A stretch of DNA of 64,000 nucleotides from positions 6,400,501 through 6,464,500 of the forward strand of contig NC_066267.1 in the NCBI RefSeq assembly GCF_905404315.1. Direction: 5' to 3'. The DNA comes from Leptidea sinapis (lineage: Eukaryota; Arthropoda; Insecta; Lepidoptera; Pieridae). Positions 22,801 to 35,500 of the stretch are shown here, in pieces. The position numbers and the translations under genes were made by a program. Under the pieces are notes generated by a model, which made no database searches, was not told the DNA's origin, and saw only the letters and a program-made list of their open reading frames with translations. Numbering within the stretch: the first letter of the stretch is position 1; the number at the start of each line of letters is the position of its first letter.

Positions 22801-23868
22801 CGTGGTGTGTTTCCTCACCTTCTGAAACATAGTAAAATTATACCAATGTTTAAGTCGGGATGCTCTTCTGACCCGAATAACTATCGTCCTGTGATGGTTT
22901 TGCCGAACCTTAGTAAAATTGTTGAAAAAATAATTTTAAGCCATGCTAACATCCTATAACTCTCATAAGTTACTTCATTTGAAACAATTTGGCTTTACTA
23001 GGGGAAAAGCCAAATTGTTTCAAATGAAGTAGCTTTCAGCAACAGATGCAGGTTTTGAGCTAATCAAGAATAGTTTTGATGCCTGGGAGGAATCGCAGAA
23101 TGCACTTAGCATCTTCTGTGATTTATCTAAGGCTTTTGATTGTATTGAACATTCAACGCTGGTCAGGAAGCTATGTTACTATGGCATAAAAGAAAAACTG
23201 CGTTCGATCTTCTGACTTCATAATCAAATAATAGAATTCAGAAGGTCGACGCGAATGGCAGGAGATCTCCTGGCACTCGTCTCAGTATGGGGGTACCACA
23301 AGGGTCTATTCTTGGACTCTTCCTTATCTATATAAATGATCTTCCTAATCTTATAGAGAAAATCATAAGGTAGTATTGTTTGCGGACGACACTTCACTAA
23401 TTTTCAAAGTGAAAAGAAACCAAACTAGGTATGACGAAGTGGACGATATTCTATCTGACATTGTGTACTGGCTTAGCGCTAATAACCTATTGTTAAATAG
23501 CAAGAAAACTAAATATATGAATGGGGGGGGGATGTATATGCTTATACAACAAGATTCCAGAAAATGTTCAAAACGAACAAACGAATTGTTAAAAAACGTT
23601 TGTGTGGTAAAGGTTAATATAACATTAATGACTTTCTTAATGATATCACATATTGGGAATGGAGCACCCGCCCTCAGACTATTAAATAATAAGTTTAATT
23701 ATACAATATTACTTTGTAAACATATAATTTCGATGAAAAAAAAAAGCCCGCTGAGTTTGTTGCGCCCATTCTTCTCAGGTCTGAGGCATTCTTTTCGGAA
23801 TGGGTGGTAGTTTTTGACTTTCACATCCTATTTTGAATAAAAATATTTAAATTTGAAATATCGACGCA
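22801..23868 (+). pseudogene. L-B LINE reverse transcriptase copy 2
   Basis: Starts within HSKIIPMFKSGCSSDPNNYR, continues QFGFTRG, CDLSKAFDCIEHSTLVRKL, then FADDTSLIFKVKRNQTRYDE, LSANNLLLNSKKTKYM, and the KTFVW/FLNDI block to the tail. Several frameshifts and a 61-bp palindrome (22971-23031) interrupt it. 70-80% like copy 1 by eye. Confidence 0.8.
22971..23031. repeat. Perfect 26-bp inverted repeat inside L-B
   Basis: TACTTCATTTGAAACAATTT... at 22971-22996 is exactly inverted at 23006-23031 with a 9-nt loop. Confidence 0.9.
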
Positions 23869-23882
23869 CTATAATCCAGCTA

Positions 23883-24055
23883 AGTTTGAAAGCGAACACT
23901 TGCTTAAAACTTAGTGGATTTCGGCTGTCTTCATTTTTTACAAGGTTATAGCCGTAATCTGTCAATCTATCAATGACTGCACGTTTCGTACAATCGAGTG
24001 AATCGCTTATTTTAATATAATTTCTTAGAGAGTTTCGCTAGGCTGAATAAAACTT
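23883..24055 (+). repeat. R4 dispersed repeat
   Basis: GTTTGAAAGCGAACACTTGC to GAGTTTCGCTAGGCTGAATA, with the central block CAATCGAGTGAATCGC. Other copies: 37675-37805, 52008-52155, 58550-58705. No termini or coding capacity recognised. Confidence 0.7.
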
Positions 24056-24516
24056 TATAATTTCTATTTTCTAATATATTTTATTTTTTGACTATCTCCT
24101 CATATCTTTTTAAACGTCATCGTTTCCTGTCATGTCAGACAACAAAGCATTACATTAGACATGTAAAAAGCATGAATAACAACATTATCTTGTAAGGATC
24201 TAATCATAATTAAATGTACAGTGACTGATAAGATAAAAAATATTGCCGTACATATTATTTTCTTTTTAGATAGTTTGATTGGGCTATAGTGAATGTCATT
24301 TTTCTACACGGCCATGGAAACGGGAGGGGCTTTACGTTCCAGCGAGGTCGAGAGAAAATGTAATCTGGTAGTAGATTCTTACTTCAATCAGCCAAGGTCT
24401 CAGGCTTCTCAAAATATTACCTTTTCAGAGTACTGAAAGCCATAACTAATTAACTGCCAAAACTGTATGATTTGTACTCAACTATTAATTTATTATAAAT
24501 GGGTATGTCTTTTTCA

Positions 24517-24612
24517 ACTCTCAGGATGGAGCCACAACCACGATGTGAAGAATTAAGGAATGAACACGAGTGATAGCGGGTTCGAGTCCCACATCGTTCA
24601 TAATTTTTTTTA
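24517..24612 (+). mobile_element. SINE-C fragment
   Basis: CAACTCTCAGGATGGAGCCA, then box-B-like GCGGGTTCGAGTCCCAC, then an AT-rich tail. Equivalent to the right half of the 5543-5810 copy. Confidence 0.6.
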
Positions 24613-24939
24613 TGTATTTTCGATCAATATGTTATATTTGAATATATCATATGTGTACATAAAAATTAAGATATTAAATTTTCCACCACATGTTACAATT
24701 TAAGAAATAAGGATAAAAGTGTGCTCGAAGTGCTGAAGGGTTCATAAAATAAGAAATTTATTGAAATATTATTATAGAGGTGGTAATATATAAATAAAAG
24801 GAGTTAAGGTATGTAGTATATTTCTAATTAACACAGAATCGTCATGGCTTGAGATTTTTGAGTGAAACTTTTTCAAATGGTACCTATGTAGTTCTTCTTT
24901 TACAAGAAGGAGACTTTGAAAATTCGAGTGATTTTTTGA

Positions 24940-25795
24940 ACACAAGTTCCTACGCGGAATTAACAGGGCAGAAACAGCTCGCAATATCAATGCTGCGTTT
25001 GAAGAGGGGACTGCTTCACCCTTCCACGTGGTTCGTTCTTCAAATCAACAAGTGAAAAACAATGAATTGAAAGAGATGGTGGAAGCTGATCCGAGCCAAA
25101 CTACCCAGGAATTGGTGGCATGGTTTACCGTTACCTTACCAACAATATGGACTCATTTGCGTCAAATCAATAAAATAAAAAAGTATGAAAAATGGGTGCC
25201 TCATGATTTGACTGATCTGAAGAAAGAAATGCGTGTTGAAACTTGTGTTGCCTTTTTGAATCGATACAGAAATGAAGGAATATTAAATTGAATTCTGACA
25301 TGCGATGAAAAGAGGATTTTTTATGATAACCATAAGCGGAAAATACAATGGCTGACCCTAGGTTAAACGCCTCAACGTGTCCTTAAGCAAAGCTTACCAA
25401 TAAACAGATAGTGGTAACCATTCGGTTCGATCTGGTCAAGCAATAACGGCAGATGTCTACTGTGCCGAACTCCGAATAATAATAGCAAAACTAACAGTGA
25501 AACATCCCCCACTCATGAATCGATCTTCACCATTATTGCTCTATGATAACGCGAGACCTCATACAGCACGAGAAACCAGTTTAACTGTACAGGATTTTTT
25601 TCGTGATTTGGACAACTTTTTAAGTGATAAAAAATTTTCTTCCCGGGAAGCAGTACAAAATGCTTACACACAGTTTGTGGAATCTAGATCATCAAACAGT
25701 TCTATTGCAGAGGCATAAATGACCTTCCTATTAGATGGCAGCAATGTATACATAATAATAGTAATTATTTTGATTAAATAAATATTTTAAAGTAA
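24940..25795 (+). pseudogene. Mariner-like transposase relic
   Basis: Pieces in different frames: NINAAFEEGTASP, ELKEMVEADPSQTTQELVAW, KYEKWVPHDLTDLKKEMRVE, a TCDEK block (first catalytic Asp region), then LLYDNARPHTARET (second Asp region) and a C-terminal helix LDNFLSDKKFSSREAVQNAY. WVPHDLT and DNARPHTA are diagnostic of mariner. Multiple stops and frameshifts make it dead. Confidence 0.85.
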
Positions 25796-26139
25796 AAAAA
25801 AAACGAATTTAAAATGTTCAGTACAAATCGGGATTTTCACACTTTAACCCTAATATAAGTGACCCATATATTCTTTTGTTCTCCTCTAATAATATCTCCA
25901 TAAACAAGAACTAGATAAACTAAGTCTTGTTTACGTATTGCTAATAATCACTGCCTTTTATAAAACAAAGTCCTCCACCGCGTCTGTCTGTAATTATTAT
26001 GTATTTGTTGGAGGTATCGGAAAAAATAAGCCGTCTGGGAGCTTTAAATGAAAACGCTATCCTTTGAGATATAATAGAATAATGTAAATACTAACATGCT
26101 TACCTTTACTGACTATTAAATCCATCATATGGTAAGGTC

Positions 26140-26810
26140 TTCAGGTCTATGTTTTCATGTAAGGTTCATGTTTTTTATGTGTGTCCATCAAAACAAGCTA
26201 CATCAATTACAATCATACAATAAGCGCTGTTTCTTTTTTGAATTGACAACTCTCTCGCGTAGACATTGGAATTCAAATCAGGTTATTCTTTTTAAAATGG
26301 TTAATAATTTGATTGAATGTCCTCAATTACTAGAAAAAATTAACTTCAAGGTTCCTCGTGCTAATGCTAGAGTGAATAACTTTCAGCCTTTTGCAATAGA
26401 TACTTACCGAACAAATGTAGGGTTCCACAGTCCTTTACCTCGGATATGTCGTCAACATAACGCATGGTTCAACGGCATAGATGTTGATCTACATAATATA
26501 TGTTTAATTAAGTTTAAAAGAACGTGTTTGGAATAAGAGATAGAACACTAATATTTAAATACTTGTATCCGTAAATTTTAATAGAATATATTTATAGATA
26601 TTCCTTTTTCATGTAATAACCTTAAGCAATAGCGAAGGATCCATAACATGTTCTTCTCTACCTCTATTTACAACCAGATAACTAATTTGCTGTGTTTACC
26701 CATAACTGGATGTTCACTATAGTTTTTAAGTTTTGTATATGTATCCTAAAAAAGCTTATGTGTACTATCTGTCGGTAAACCTTATTTAATAAATAAATAA
26801 ATTTCATCTA
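26140..26810 (+). pseudogene. L-B-like LINE C-terminal relic
   Basis: RRHWNSNQVILFKMVNNLIE and RICRQHNAWFNGIDVDLHNI resemble 57090-57330. It ends in a TAAATAAATAAAT tail. 5'-truncated. Confidence 0.65.
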
Positions 26811-26824
26811 CACCATTACGAGTC

Positions 26825-27425
26825 TTAATCGAGTCCCAAGGGATATTTTTCAGATCCTATGTGATAGCGTCAAGATCTATGTTGTGTAATGATCTTGTGA
26901 ATCGAACGTGTTTGTTTCTAGAATCAATGCATGGTAGCGTAAACAGTGGTTATGTATTACCTTTACATTTTAAAGGTTTATCTCTTATGACCAGACCAAG
27001 AATAGTTTGGGACAGATCGGTGATTCTTGTCGGCTAATTGACTAGTTGTGCAAGACTGTGATGAAAACAGAAGTTTTTAAGTTCTTTTCAACACACGAGA
27101 AATCACAACGCGACAACGAGTTTAGGGAATCGCCAAGGGCATCGAGCGCCTCCAGTACAGAAATGTTTTCAGGCCTATAGGCTGTGCCCAGAGCTATGTT
27201 TATACCAGGCAGTTTATTTTCTAACCATAGTTGTTGTAGCGAAAATGGCGGGTGTTGTCGTACTCTAGTCACGATGTCTTTCCGTACATAAAAACCTACA
27301 CCTCCTCCTCTTCTTCTTTCTCTGGCTCTGTATATAAACGTATAATTAGGTATTGCAGGAGAGAGAGACTCTTCCCCAGACTTAAGCGATGTTTCGTTAG
27401 TCGCTAAAATGTCAGGTGAGTGATT
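26825..27425 (-). pseudogene. LINE endonuclease-domain relic
   Basis: The minus strand reads DILATNETSLKSGEESLSP, RERRRGGGVGFYVRKDIVTR, then LPGINIALGTAYRPE, the N-terminal part of an exonuclease-endonuclease-phosphatase domain. Frame broken before the catalytic GDFN block. It abuts an L-A piece at 27450. Confidence 0.75.
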
Positions 27426-27449
27426 TAGAAAAGTAACAAGGAATTAATC

Positions 27450-27745
27450 TTTTTTTTTTTTTTTTTTATGGAATAGGAGGACAAACGAGCGTACGGGTCA
27501 CCTGGTGTTAAGTGATCACCGCCGCCCACATTCTCTTGCAACACCAAAGGAATCACAAGAGCGTTGCCGGCCTTTAAGGAAGGTGTATGCGCTTTTTTTG
27601 AAGGTACCCATGTCGTATTGTCCCGGAAACACCGCACAAGGAAGCTCATTCCATAGCTTTGTAGTACGAGGGAGAAAGCTCCTTGAAAACCGCACTGTGG
27701 AGGACCGCCACACATCCAGATGGTGGGGATGAAATCCTAACTTGC
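27450..27745 (-). mobile_element. L-A LINE 3' copy
   Basis: Poly-T then the minus-strand C-terminus FLPRTTKLWNELPCAVFPG and MGTFKKSAYTFLKGRQRSCD, intact in frame. A fairly young copy. Confidence 0.85.
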
Positions 27746-28121
27746 TTTGCCAGTGTTTAGAGATCTGGCGTTTAATAACCCAAATCGTAGTTTTTTCTCC
27801 TTTGCGCGCGACTGATACATAAGAAGACAAGGTAAGTAACAATTTCTATATTGTAATCGTAATATTATAATAGGATATACTTGAATGGTGTTTTCACTTA
27901 TAATAATAATAATTTATTTCTCTTAAAAACATAGGGTTTATAGCAGCTAGTGGCCGGAGTCACCTTTTAGGGAAACAATGACTGTACCAGGTGTCTCCGC
28001 TCTTGCACTTCAGCGATGTCTTATTTTTAACAAAAGTTTGTGAAAAAAATGATAGTGAAATAATAATAGAAATAGGGATATGAATATGATAAAGTTATGA
28101 AATGAAAAAATATCTTCAGTT

Positions 28122-28265
28122 CATGGGTACCTTCAAAAAAAGCGCGTACACCTTCCTTAAAGGCCGGCAATGCTCCTGTGATTCCTCTGGTGTTGCAAGA
28201 TAGTGTGGGCGGCGGTGATTGACCTGTACGCTCGTTTGTCCTCCTATTCCATAAAAAAAAAAGTT
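28122..28265 (+). mobile_element. L-A LINE 3' tip
   Basis: GGGTACCTTCAAAAAAAGCG to CTCCTATTCCATAAAAAAAA, only the last ~140 bp of the family. Confidence 0.8.
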
Positions 28266-28269
28266 TAAA

Positions 28270-28750
28270 TATTGAAGTTATTTTGAACGCCTTAACAACA
28301 CAACGACATAGATTTACAAAAATAGACATAACGCGAAGCGCCTCCCTGCCTCCCGCATTTAACTGGACGGTAGGCAAAAGCGGGAATTTAAGACGGTGCA
28401 CGGGTGTCAAAGACATTGGTTACATTATATCAGTCTATAATACCTAGTGATGGGTCAACTTGTAGGTTCCGTATCTATCGATATATGGCAAATCAACGAT
28501 TTTTGTTTTACAACTATTTGGTATCAGGGGATTTTTATGATTTTTATCTATTTTTATGGCTCATATGAGAAACAACCAATCAGGTTGTAAGCCCCATAGC
28601 AGAAGACTACACAGCAAAAATATTTTATTGATTTTCTGTTAGATTTGGTGCATCCATTGAAAAATAATGTTATCTACCGACTTTACGTAATATATAATGA
28701 ATTGCTTTTTAATCAAATTCTGTTAATATCATTACTATGATATGGGATTG
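28270..28750. other. Upstream region of gene 2
   Basis: No element or exon recognised between the L-A tip and the gene 2 TATA box. This is the likeliest place for gene 2 distal control sites. Confidence 0.35.
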
Positions 28751-28754
28751 ATTT

Positions 28755-28830
28755 CCCTTATCAATTTAATTAGCGTATAAAAGAGATTTAGAATTGATAT
28801 ATAGATACTTGTATCCTATTCAACAGACAG
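28755..28830 (+). promoter_or_regulatory. Gene 2 core promoter and non-coding first exon
   Basis: TTATCA and AATTAG lie just upstream of TATAAAAG at 28776-28783. A leader of roughly 20-25 nt would end at CAACAGACAG (28821-28830), directly followed by the strong donor GTAAGC at 28831. The matching acceptor is at 29585-29586, giving a 756-nt 5' UTR intron. The exact start site is inferred from TATA spacing. Confidence 0.6.
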
Positions 28831-29599
28831 GTAAGCTAAGATTTCATTATTCCATTGACACGTTTTTATTAGTGTAATTTAAATACTGATACATCCATTT
28901 CAGGTATGTACTAATTTAATATTTTTTATAATATTACTTGCAAGCCCATCTTGCTTGGTATCAGCATGCTTGGTATCTTTGTATTATGATTTGCTAAATG
29001 AAAATTTTGCTATTTGATTCTATCCATATCTCTTTGCCATTGTTCTATTACTTGTTTTAAAATTTTATTACTTTCTATTATTTATTGGTTCATATCAATT
29101 ATACATTTCAATATTTATTGAGATGTTTCACAGTGAAAGTCTTTTACTTTGAAGTTATTTTATTAATCTCTAAAACTCTCAACTGATATCATTTTGTGGT
29201 AATCGTGGAACTTTCAAAACATCATAACAGCCACTGCCTACTTCCTTATTACTGGGCTACACTTGTATTTTGTGTTACTAAATATAAAATATCGATAAAA
29301 TTCGTCACTTAAAAAAATAACTCCTACATTTTCAATGTTATTATTATTTCCTACATTGACACTTTTTGTCCTAATAATAATAATAATGTTATATGTAACA
29401 AAAACTGAAAAAACTCTCACTCTGTAATCTCGTATGACAGTACGTCAAAACGGTATTTTCATACTTGAACTTAAAAATAAACTACTAATTATATAAATAC
29501 TTAAACTTCATATAGTTACTAAAACTTATGTTTTGTTGTTGGTAGTAATAATGATTCCTTGTGAAATAATCTCATATTTCTTTCAGAAATTAACTCAAA

Positions 29600-32500
29600 A
29601 TGAAAATCTTTTTCTTCGCGTGTATGCTGCTAGTGGCAAGCGCATCAGCGCTGCCCAAACAATCTGTTGAAGTTGAAGTATTGGAAGATAACGCTATTGG
29701 TAAGTTAAGAGATGGTCGACCATTTTCGTTAAAATTAGCTGCATCGAGAGAAGTAACTAATAAGAGATGCCTTATCAGATCAGATAATTTCACTACTACT
29801 ACGCTACTAGGTACTTCGATGCTTTAGCTTACTAAAACAAAACTGATGAAATAGTACACTTAGTAGATAAAAGAAAACATAGTATTTGAAATTTGTTTTA
29901 AAGTAAGTCGCTTGTTTTTAGGGAGTTCCAGTTCCAAATAATGAAAAAATTATTAAATGACAGTTACAAGTGAATTCTTCTTTGGATTGTTTTTATACAC
30001 CACCCAATGACGTTCTATACATATAGATAAATCGTATAAAAACAAATCCAAAATATGGAACTTGACAAAATTATACCATAATTAGATTCACCTGCTATAC
30101 ACATTGCCGCATTTAACAAAGTTGTTCAGAATATACTAACTCTATAAGCAGCAATGTTAAACATTTATACAGTTTAGGTAACGTATTTGACTTTAGAATC
30201 TGTTTCGGACAGTTACCATTAACGCACGGCTAAGGAGAAAAGTGTGCTAACATTGTCTTTAAGCAAACTTTTGCTTTTCCACTACCAGACTGCAAATGAT
30301 ATGTCCTTTTCTGTGTATAGAACGTCATTGACAGCACCTATTAAACGTACTGATATCACCAACTTGCAATAGTAAAAGTTTTATAAAGTCATACCATGAT
30401 TTGATCCTGACTTGTATTTTTAAAATATTTTATTTAAGTTTTACATAACTTTACTTACTTTATACTATTTTATTTACTTTATATAAGATGCCCAAGATAA
30501 GGAGGAGGGTACAATTTTGGTTTTTAAATTAATAACTAAGTAACTGTGGAACTTATATCAATTGATGACAAAAAATGTTTATTTAAATGTATATCTTTCA
30601 AGAGAGGGGTACCACAAGGTTTTATCCTTGGTCCTATAAGTTTTACCCTTTACTGCACAGATATCGTAGACAGTTTTAGACATTATATGTTCAATTATAT
30701 GCTTACGATATAAAATTATATATTAGAGCCTGACGATGCTGAATATTATATATTATATAATATTTAATATAAAGCATACTGTATGGTCTTTTTTACAACT
30801 AAGTTATGAATATTAATTTACTTTTAGATGCACAAGCGAGGGAAGCTCGTCTGGTTAGCAACACTATTAGGAGAATTATTGAAAACTTAAAGAGGGAGAT
30901 CAGAGACGCGGGATTGGACCCATTATTCATCGAAAGATTTGACTATGAATACAATGTGCCATTGTAAGTTTTTCACTGCAAATTAAAAAAGTCAAGCAAC
31001 ACTTTAACTTTAACAACTATTATATATTTAATGAACATAACCATAAATATTATGTAAGTTAATTTCCATAATAGTAAAAAAAGGATAGCATAAAAAAATA
31101 TAGTATAGAGAGGAAATATTTGAGTTTGTTTACAGCGGAAATATTGATAGATTATGTTACAGATTTAAAAAAAACTTCAACTAGAAAGTATTTCAAGTAT
31201 AAACATTTTCCTAGTAGTATTGGGCGTGTGCTGGGAATAGTTATTATATTTGGTTGTTGAAGCGAGAGCAAGTTTCTATAATAATATTAATTTAATGTTA
31301 GTAACTGAACTCAGAAGATCATTATTCGTTCCTAGAAGAGCGGCAAGATATTTGTAACTAGTTGAAGGACCCTTAGATATCTAATCAGATAATTGATAAT
31401 AATAATACACTGGACACTACAATTGCACAATTTTGTTTAAAGCAGTAATGTATTATTTATTTTTAAGAATCTTTAATCTTCATAATGTTTGTACTTTAAA
31501 ACACTCGAAACGCACTTTCTCCCGAGATATTTCTATGAGAAGAATAAAAAATGGGAAATGATAGTTTTAACAAAATGCAAATTTTCCAACTTGAACACAG
31601 AGAGCTATTTTGAAATATTTTTGGAAGCGATAAAGATTAAAAAAGGCTGTGAGACTTACTATATGTATTGTTTGTAATTAGTAAGTACCCCGTTTCCATC
31701 AAATTATTTAATAGCTATAAAAAGAAACTAGGTATGTATATAATTTTTTTACCACTACGTTAGAAATTCAATACAACTTTTATTAAAGAAGGATTTTGTA
31801 AAAAGTACTTTTTTAACGATGACTTATATTTATTTTTATTTATATATAATTTTTGAATCTCTAAGGGAGTCTCGTTTAAGTATAGAGGAATGACGTAGTT
31901 GTTTGCTCTGGTGCCATATATATTTGTAGATTTAGGTAATTTAAATGACATGTTTGTTCCTGTAAATTGTCTTAGATGAGGCAGTCTTTGAATTTCTCGA
32001 AGGAATTTAGATTTATTTATATCTGACAATATACAATATATATATTGTTTCATGGGTCTGTATTTAAAATGGGATACCTTTAAAGTGGAATACAAAATAT
32101 ACCCTCGCCAAACTTCTAGTTCGTTCTGAACTTGCCACATCTTTCATTCCGCATTTGCCCCTCCGAGAAACTATTTTGATTTGATTTTAGACAAAAATTC
32201 GCAGCAACTTTCAAGCGAATTAAAAGTTGGGCGAAAGATATACACAGACTTTTCGTGCTTGAAATAGGTGCAGTTGCAGTATTGCCCCGCACATACAGTA
32301 ACATCTCCTGCTACTGCAAGATTATTTATTATATTATATTCAAATAAGTCATCTTTTAACTATTTTCATAAAGTTAATAACAATATCCTTGGAACAAAGT
32401 TCTTCATCGCGGCTTGTAGTATGAATTGACTGATAGAAACCGTCACGTAAGAACAAAACGTTATGCTCCCTCTGGATAAAAGTTTTTATTCAAATCTTTT

Positions 32501-35500
32501 AAACGTGTGTTGATCTACTCTCGGACCTTGTGTTTTTTAACCTCATGATTTTATGTTCCCAAACCATTAAATGAAGCACTTTGATATTATAATTCATTAC
32601 TTTACATTATTTACATTGACTAATAATGTAAAACATGTCAAGTTGCACTGAGGTAAATTTACAATCTTTTTACTGGTCATGAAATCCAATTGAAGAAATT
32701 TTAAGAAGGCGTGAAGAACTTTGCTCCTGTCGGTCGCCCGACCGGAAGTACATGTTTATTTGATGATTTGAGATTAGGGTTACCATTTAGTAATTTGAAA
32801 AGTCCTGACACTTCGATAAAAGCCCGGACTTTTTAGTTGATCTCGTTTAGATTTGCGTTGATCGCGTCATGCTTGTGAACGGGCGCTACTTATGGTAGCA
32901 GAATGATCCTGTTCAGCTCTGCTTCAGATTCTAAAAATTAAAGTTATTATATTTTTTATAATCGCTAATAAAATGCTCACAAATACCTTTATTTATTTAC
33001 ACTTTACATATATTGTAATTGAAATTATTTGTGAAACGATGAACTTGTTAATGTTGATTAAAAAGAGTGGCAATAAGCTTCTCACTACTTCATCTCATTA
33101 GCTCAACCCTATACGAAGGGGCGGTAAATTTAACAATTAATGTAATTTTTGTAAGTGTCATTTCCGTGATCTACATGTACAAAGTGATTTTGATTTAATT
33201 TGATGTTGTTTCTCGTAAAGATTACAGCAGGTTATTTGATAACAACCATATAGTGATTATAATGTATACCTACATTGCAACATTACTGTTTCCAGTGTCG
33301 TCAACATCAAAGTCTTCGTAGACAACCTTTCCTTCTCTGGCATCAGCAACATCGTCATTCGTACCATGGATTACAACTTAATACTCAACAGACTACGATT
33401 TGACCTTTCTATGCCAAGAATCAGTTTATCTGTTGGTAAGTTTATCTTGTATGGTTTACTACTTCTTTTTATTTTATTTAGAAAAATCACAGTACAGTAT
33501 TATCATATACCAATACAACTTTTATTTACAGGTATAATAAGTTTAATAACAAAATGCAGTAAACTAATTGTTTAATTTAAATCATTAACCTTCAACCTTA
33601 GATTAACGATTAGTCTCCATTGCGATCCAACTAGATATCACACTACCTAAGAACAATAATTTTTGTTTATTACCTCTACTATTAGATGCTGATGTGTGTG
33701 GCATCAAGATGCCACAAAGAGTCAAGACACTCAATGGAATCCTTCAAATTTTTTAACATACGCTTTGTGTTATTTTAGATTGAAATTAATAAAATACCAA
33801 ATTAAGTATTCTGATGATATGTGTCTTTATAATTTCTTGTAGTATTATTTTACAAAGTTTTACCACGCAACCCGTCAGTTTAGTTTCAAATATAAGCAAA
33901 GTTTAACAGAATATGAGGCACATCAACGTCACACATTGTTTCGACTTGGCTTGAGTACGCCCACTTGGGTGTAGTATTAGTTGCTGCATATTTGCGACTA
34001 CGGCTGCGGTATCCAGTTGGAGTGGATCGGAGACCAATCTTTAATCTAAGCCTTCAACTTTTAACCTTAGTTTTTTTTAATCCTTATTTTCTTACGCTAC
34101 ACTATCAACGTTGATAGAACAAAATTACGCTATTATTTATTAAACCAATATTAAGTAAGATTGATTTTATTGTGTTAGATTTGTTAGTATGTATGTATGT
34201 ATCTAATTCCAATTCAATTGCTTGAGTAATTAATTAATGTCTGTTACAAATATTGCAATTATAATGAAGGTAGTCTATATACAGGGTGTCCCAAAGTTAT
34301 GGGACATGAAGGGAAAGTACCTTAAATATCGAAGATAGGCTATTTTACTGAAAGAAGACTTTATGTTATTTTTAAAAGTTAGTAATTCTGCATTCAAATA
34401 TTTTCAAGAAAATTACTTGCCTCGTCTGGGAATCGAACCGACTTAAATGAAAAAATAAACACCCCTACTCTTATGATGCCAATCGAAAGAATGGCCAACA
34501 TTATTTTATTTAAATATGAATTTGTCAATAATATATCATAACATCAAAAACTACTTCGTAAAATATGCACCCTGCTGTCGTAATGAAATTGTTTCACAGC
34601 AGAACTGTCAAACCGTGCGTCAATAAATTCTCTCATAGAAATTATGTTTGGACACATCAAAGGAAAAACAAATTTGTTGTTTTTATTTAATTTAGCAGCA
34701 TTTTCCTATTTATTCACCTTTTAAACCTTCTTTGGACTTCCACAAATAATTCAAGACCAAAATTAGCCAAATCGGTCCAGCTGTTCTCGAGTTTTAGCGA
34801 GACTAGAACGAACAGTAATTCATTTTTATATATATAGATGGAATACGGTCGGGGCCGTTAGCGCGAGTAAAAAAATACAACAGTTATTTTGACACAATTA
34901 TTTAATAAACATAGACAAAACAAAAGTCGACTTGATGGTAATTTCACTTCTGCCGAGTGGTCATAGGCACGCACTGTTTTTTTCGTTTTATAGTTTTTTG
35001 TTCTCTTAATAATGCTAAGTTTTATTCCAACAGAAAACGCAGGTATAACTGCAAGAGCATTATTCCAAGACCATAAAGCGAGCGGAAATGGATTGTAAGT
35101 ATAATAACAAAAATGAGTTTTATTTTAAGTGCCATGTTACTCTATATATTTCATGCCAATTAGAAGAACGGGACAGAACTAGTGGAAGCCTTAACGGTGC
35201 CTATTTCTGCCGTGAAGCAGTAATGTATAAGCATTACTATTTTTCGGTCTGAAGGGCGCCGTAGCTTCTGAAATTACTGTGGATAGGAGACTTAATATCT
35301 TATGACTCAAGGTGACGAGTGTAACTGTAGTGCCGCTCAGACTTTATGGGTTTTTCAAGAATCCTGAGCGGCACTGCATTGTAATGTGCAGGGTGTATCA
35401 ATCTGCTCGACTCGACCCGTATTGGCATAAAAAAAAAACAAAAGATAAGAGTTTTATTAAATAAGCTATATTAGATAGCTAGATTTATACAAACAGACTT

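Noticed and set aside
29600..29827. 75-residue secreted peptide
   Set aside because: The signal peptide is real, but the frame runs into intron 1 past a canonical GTAAGT donor at 29700. It is exon 1 of gene 2.
34270..34310. Terminus ACAGGGTGTCCCAAAGTTAT as a mobile element end
   Set aside because: It looks like a known repeat end but no inverted partner or duplication was found nearby, so it is not annotated.
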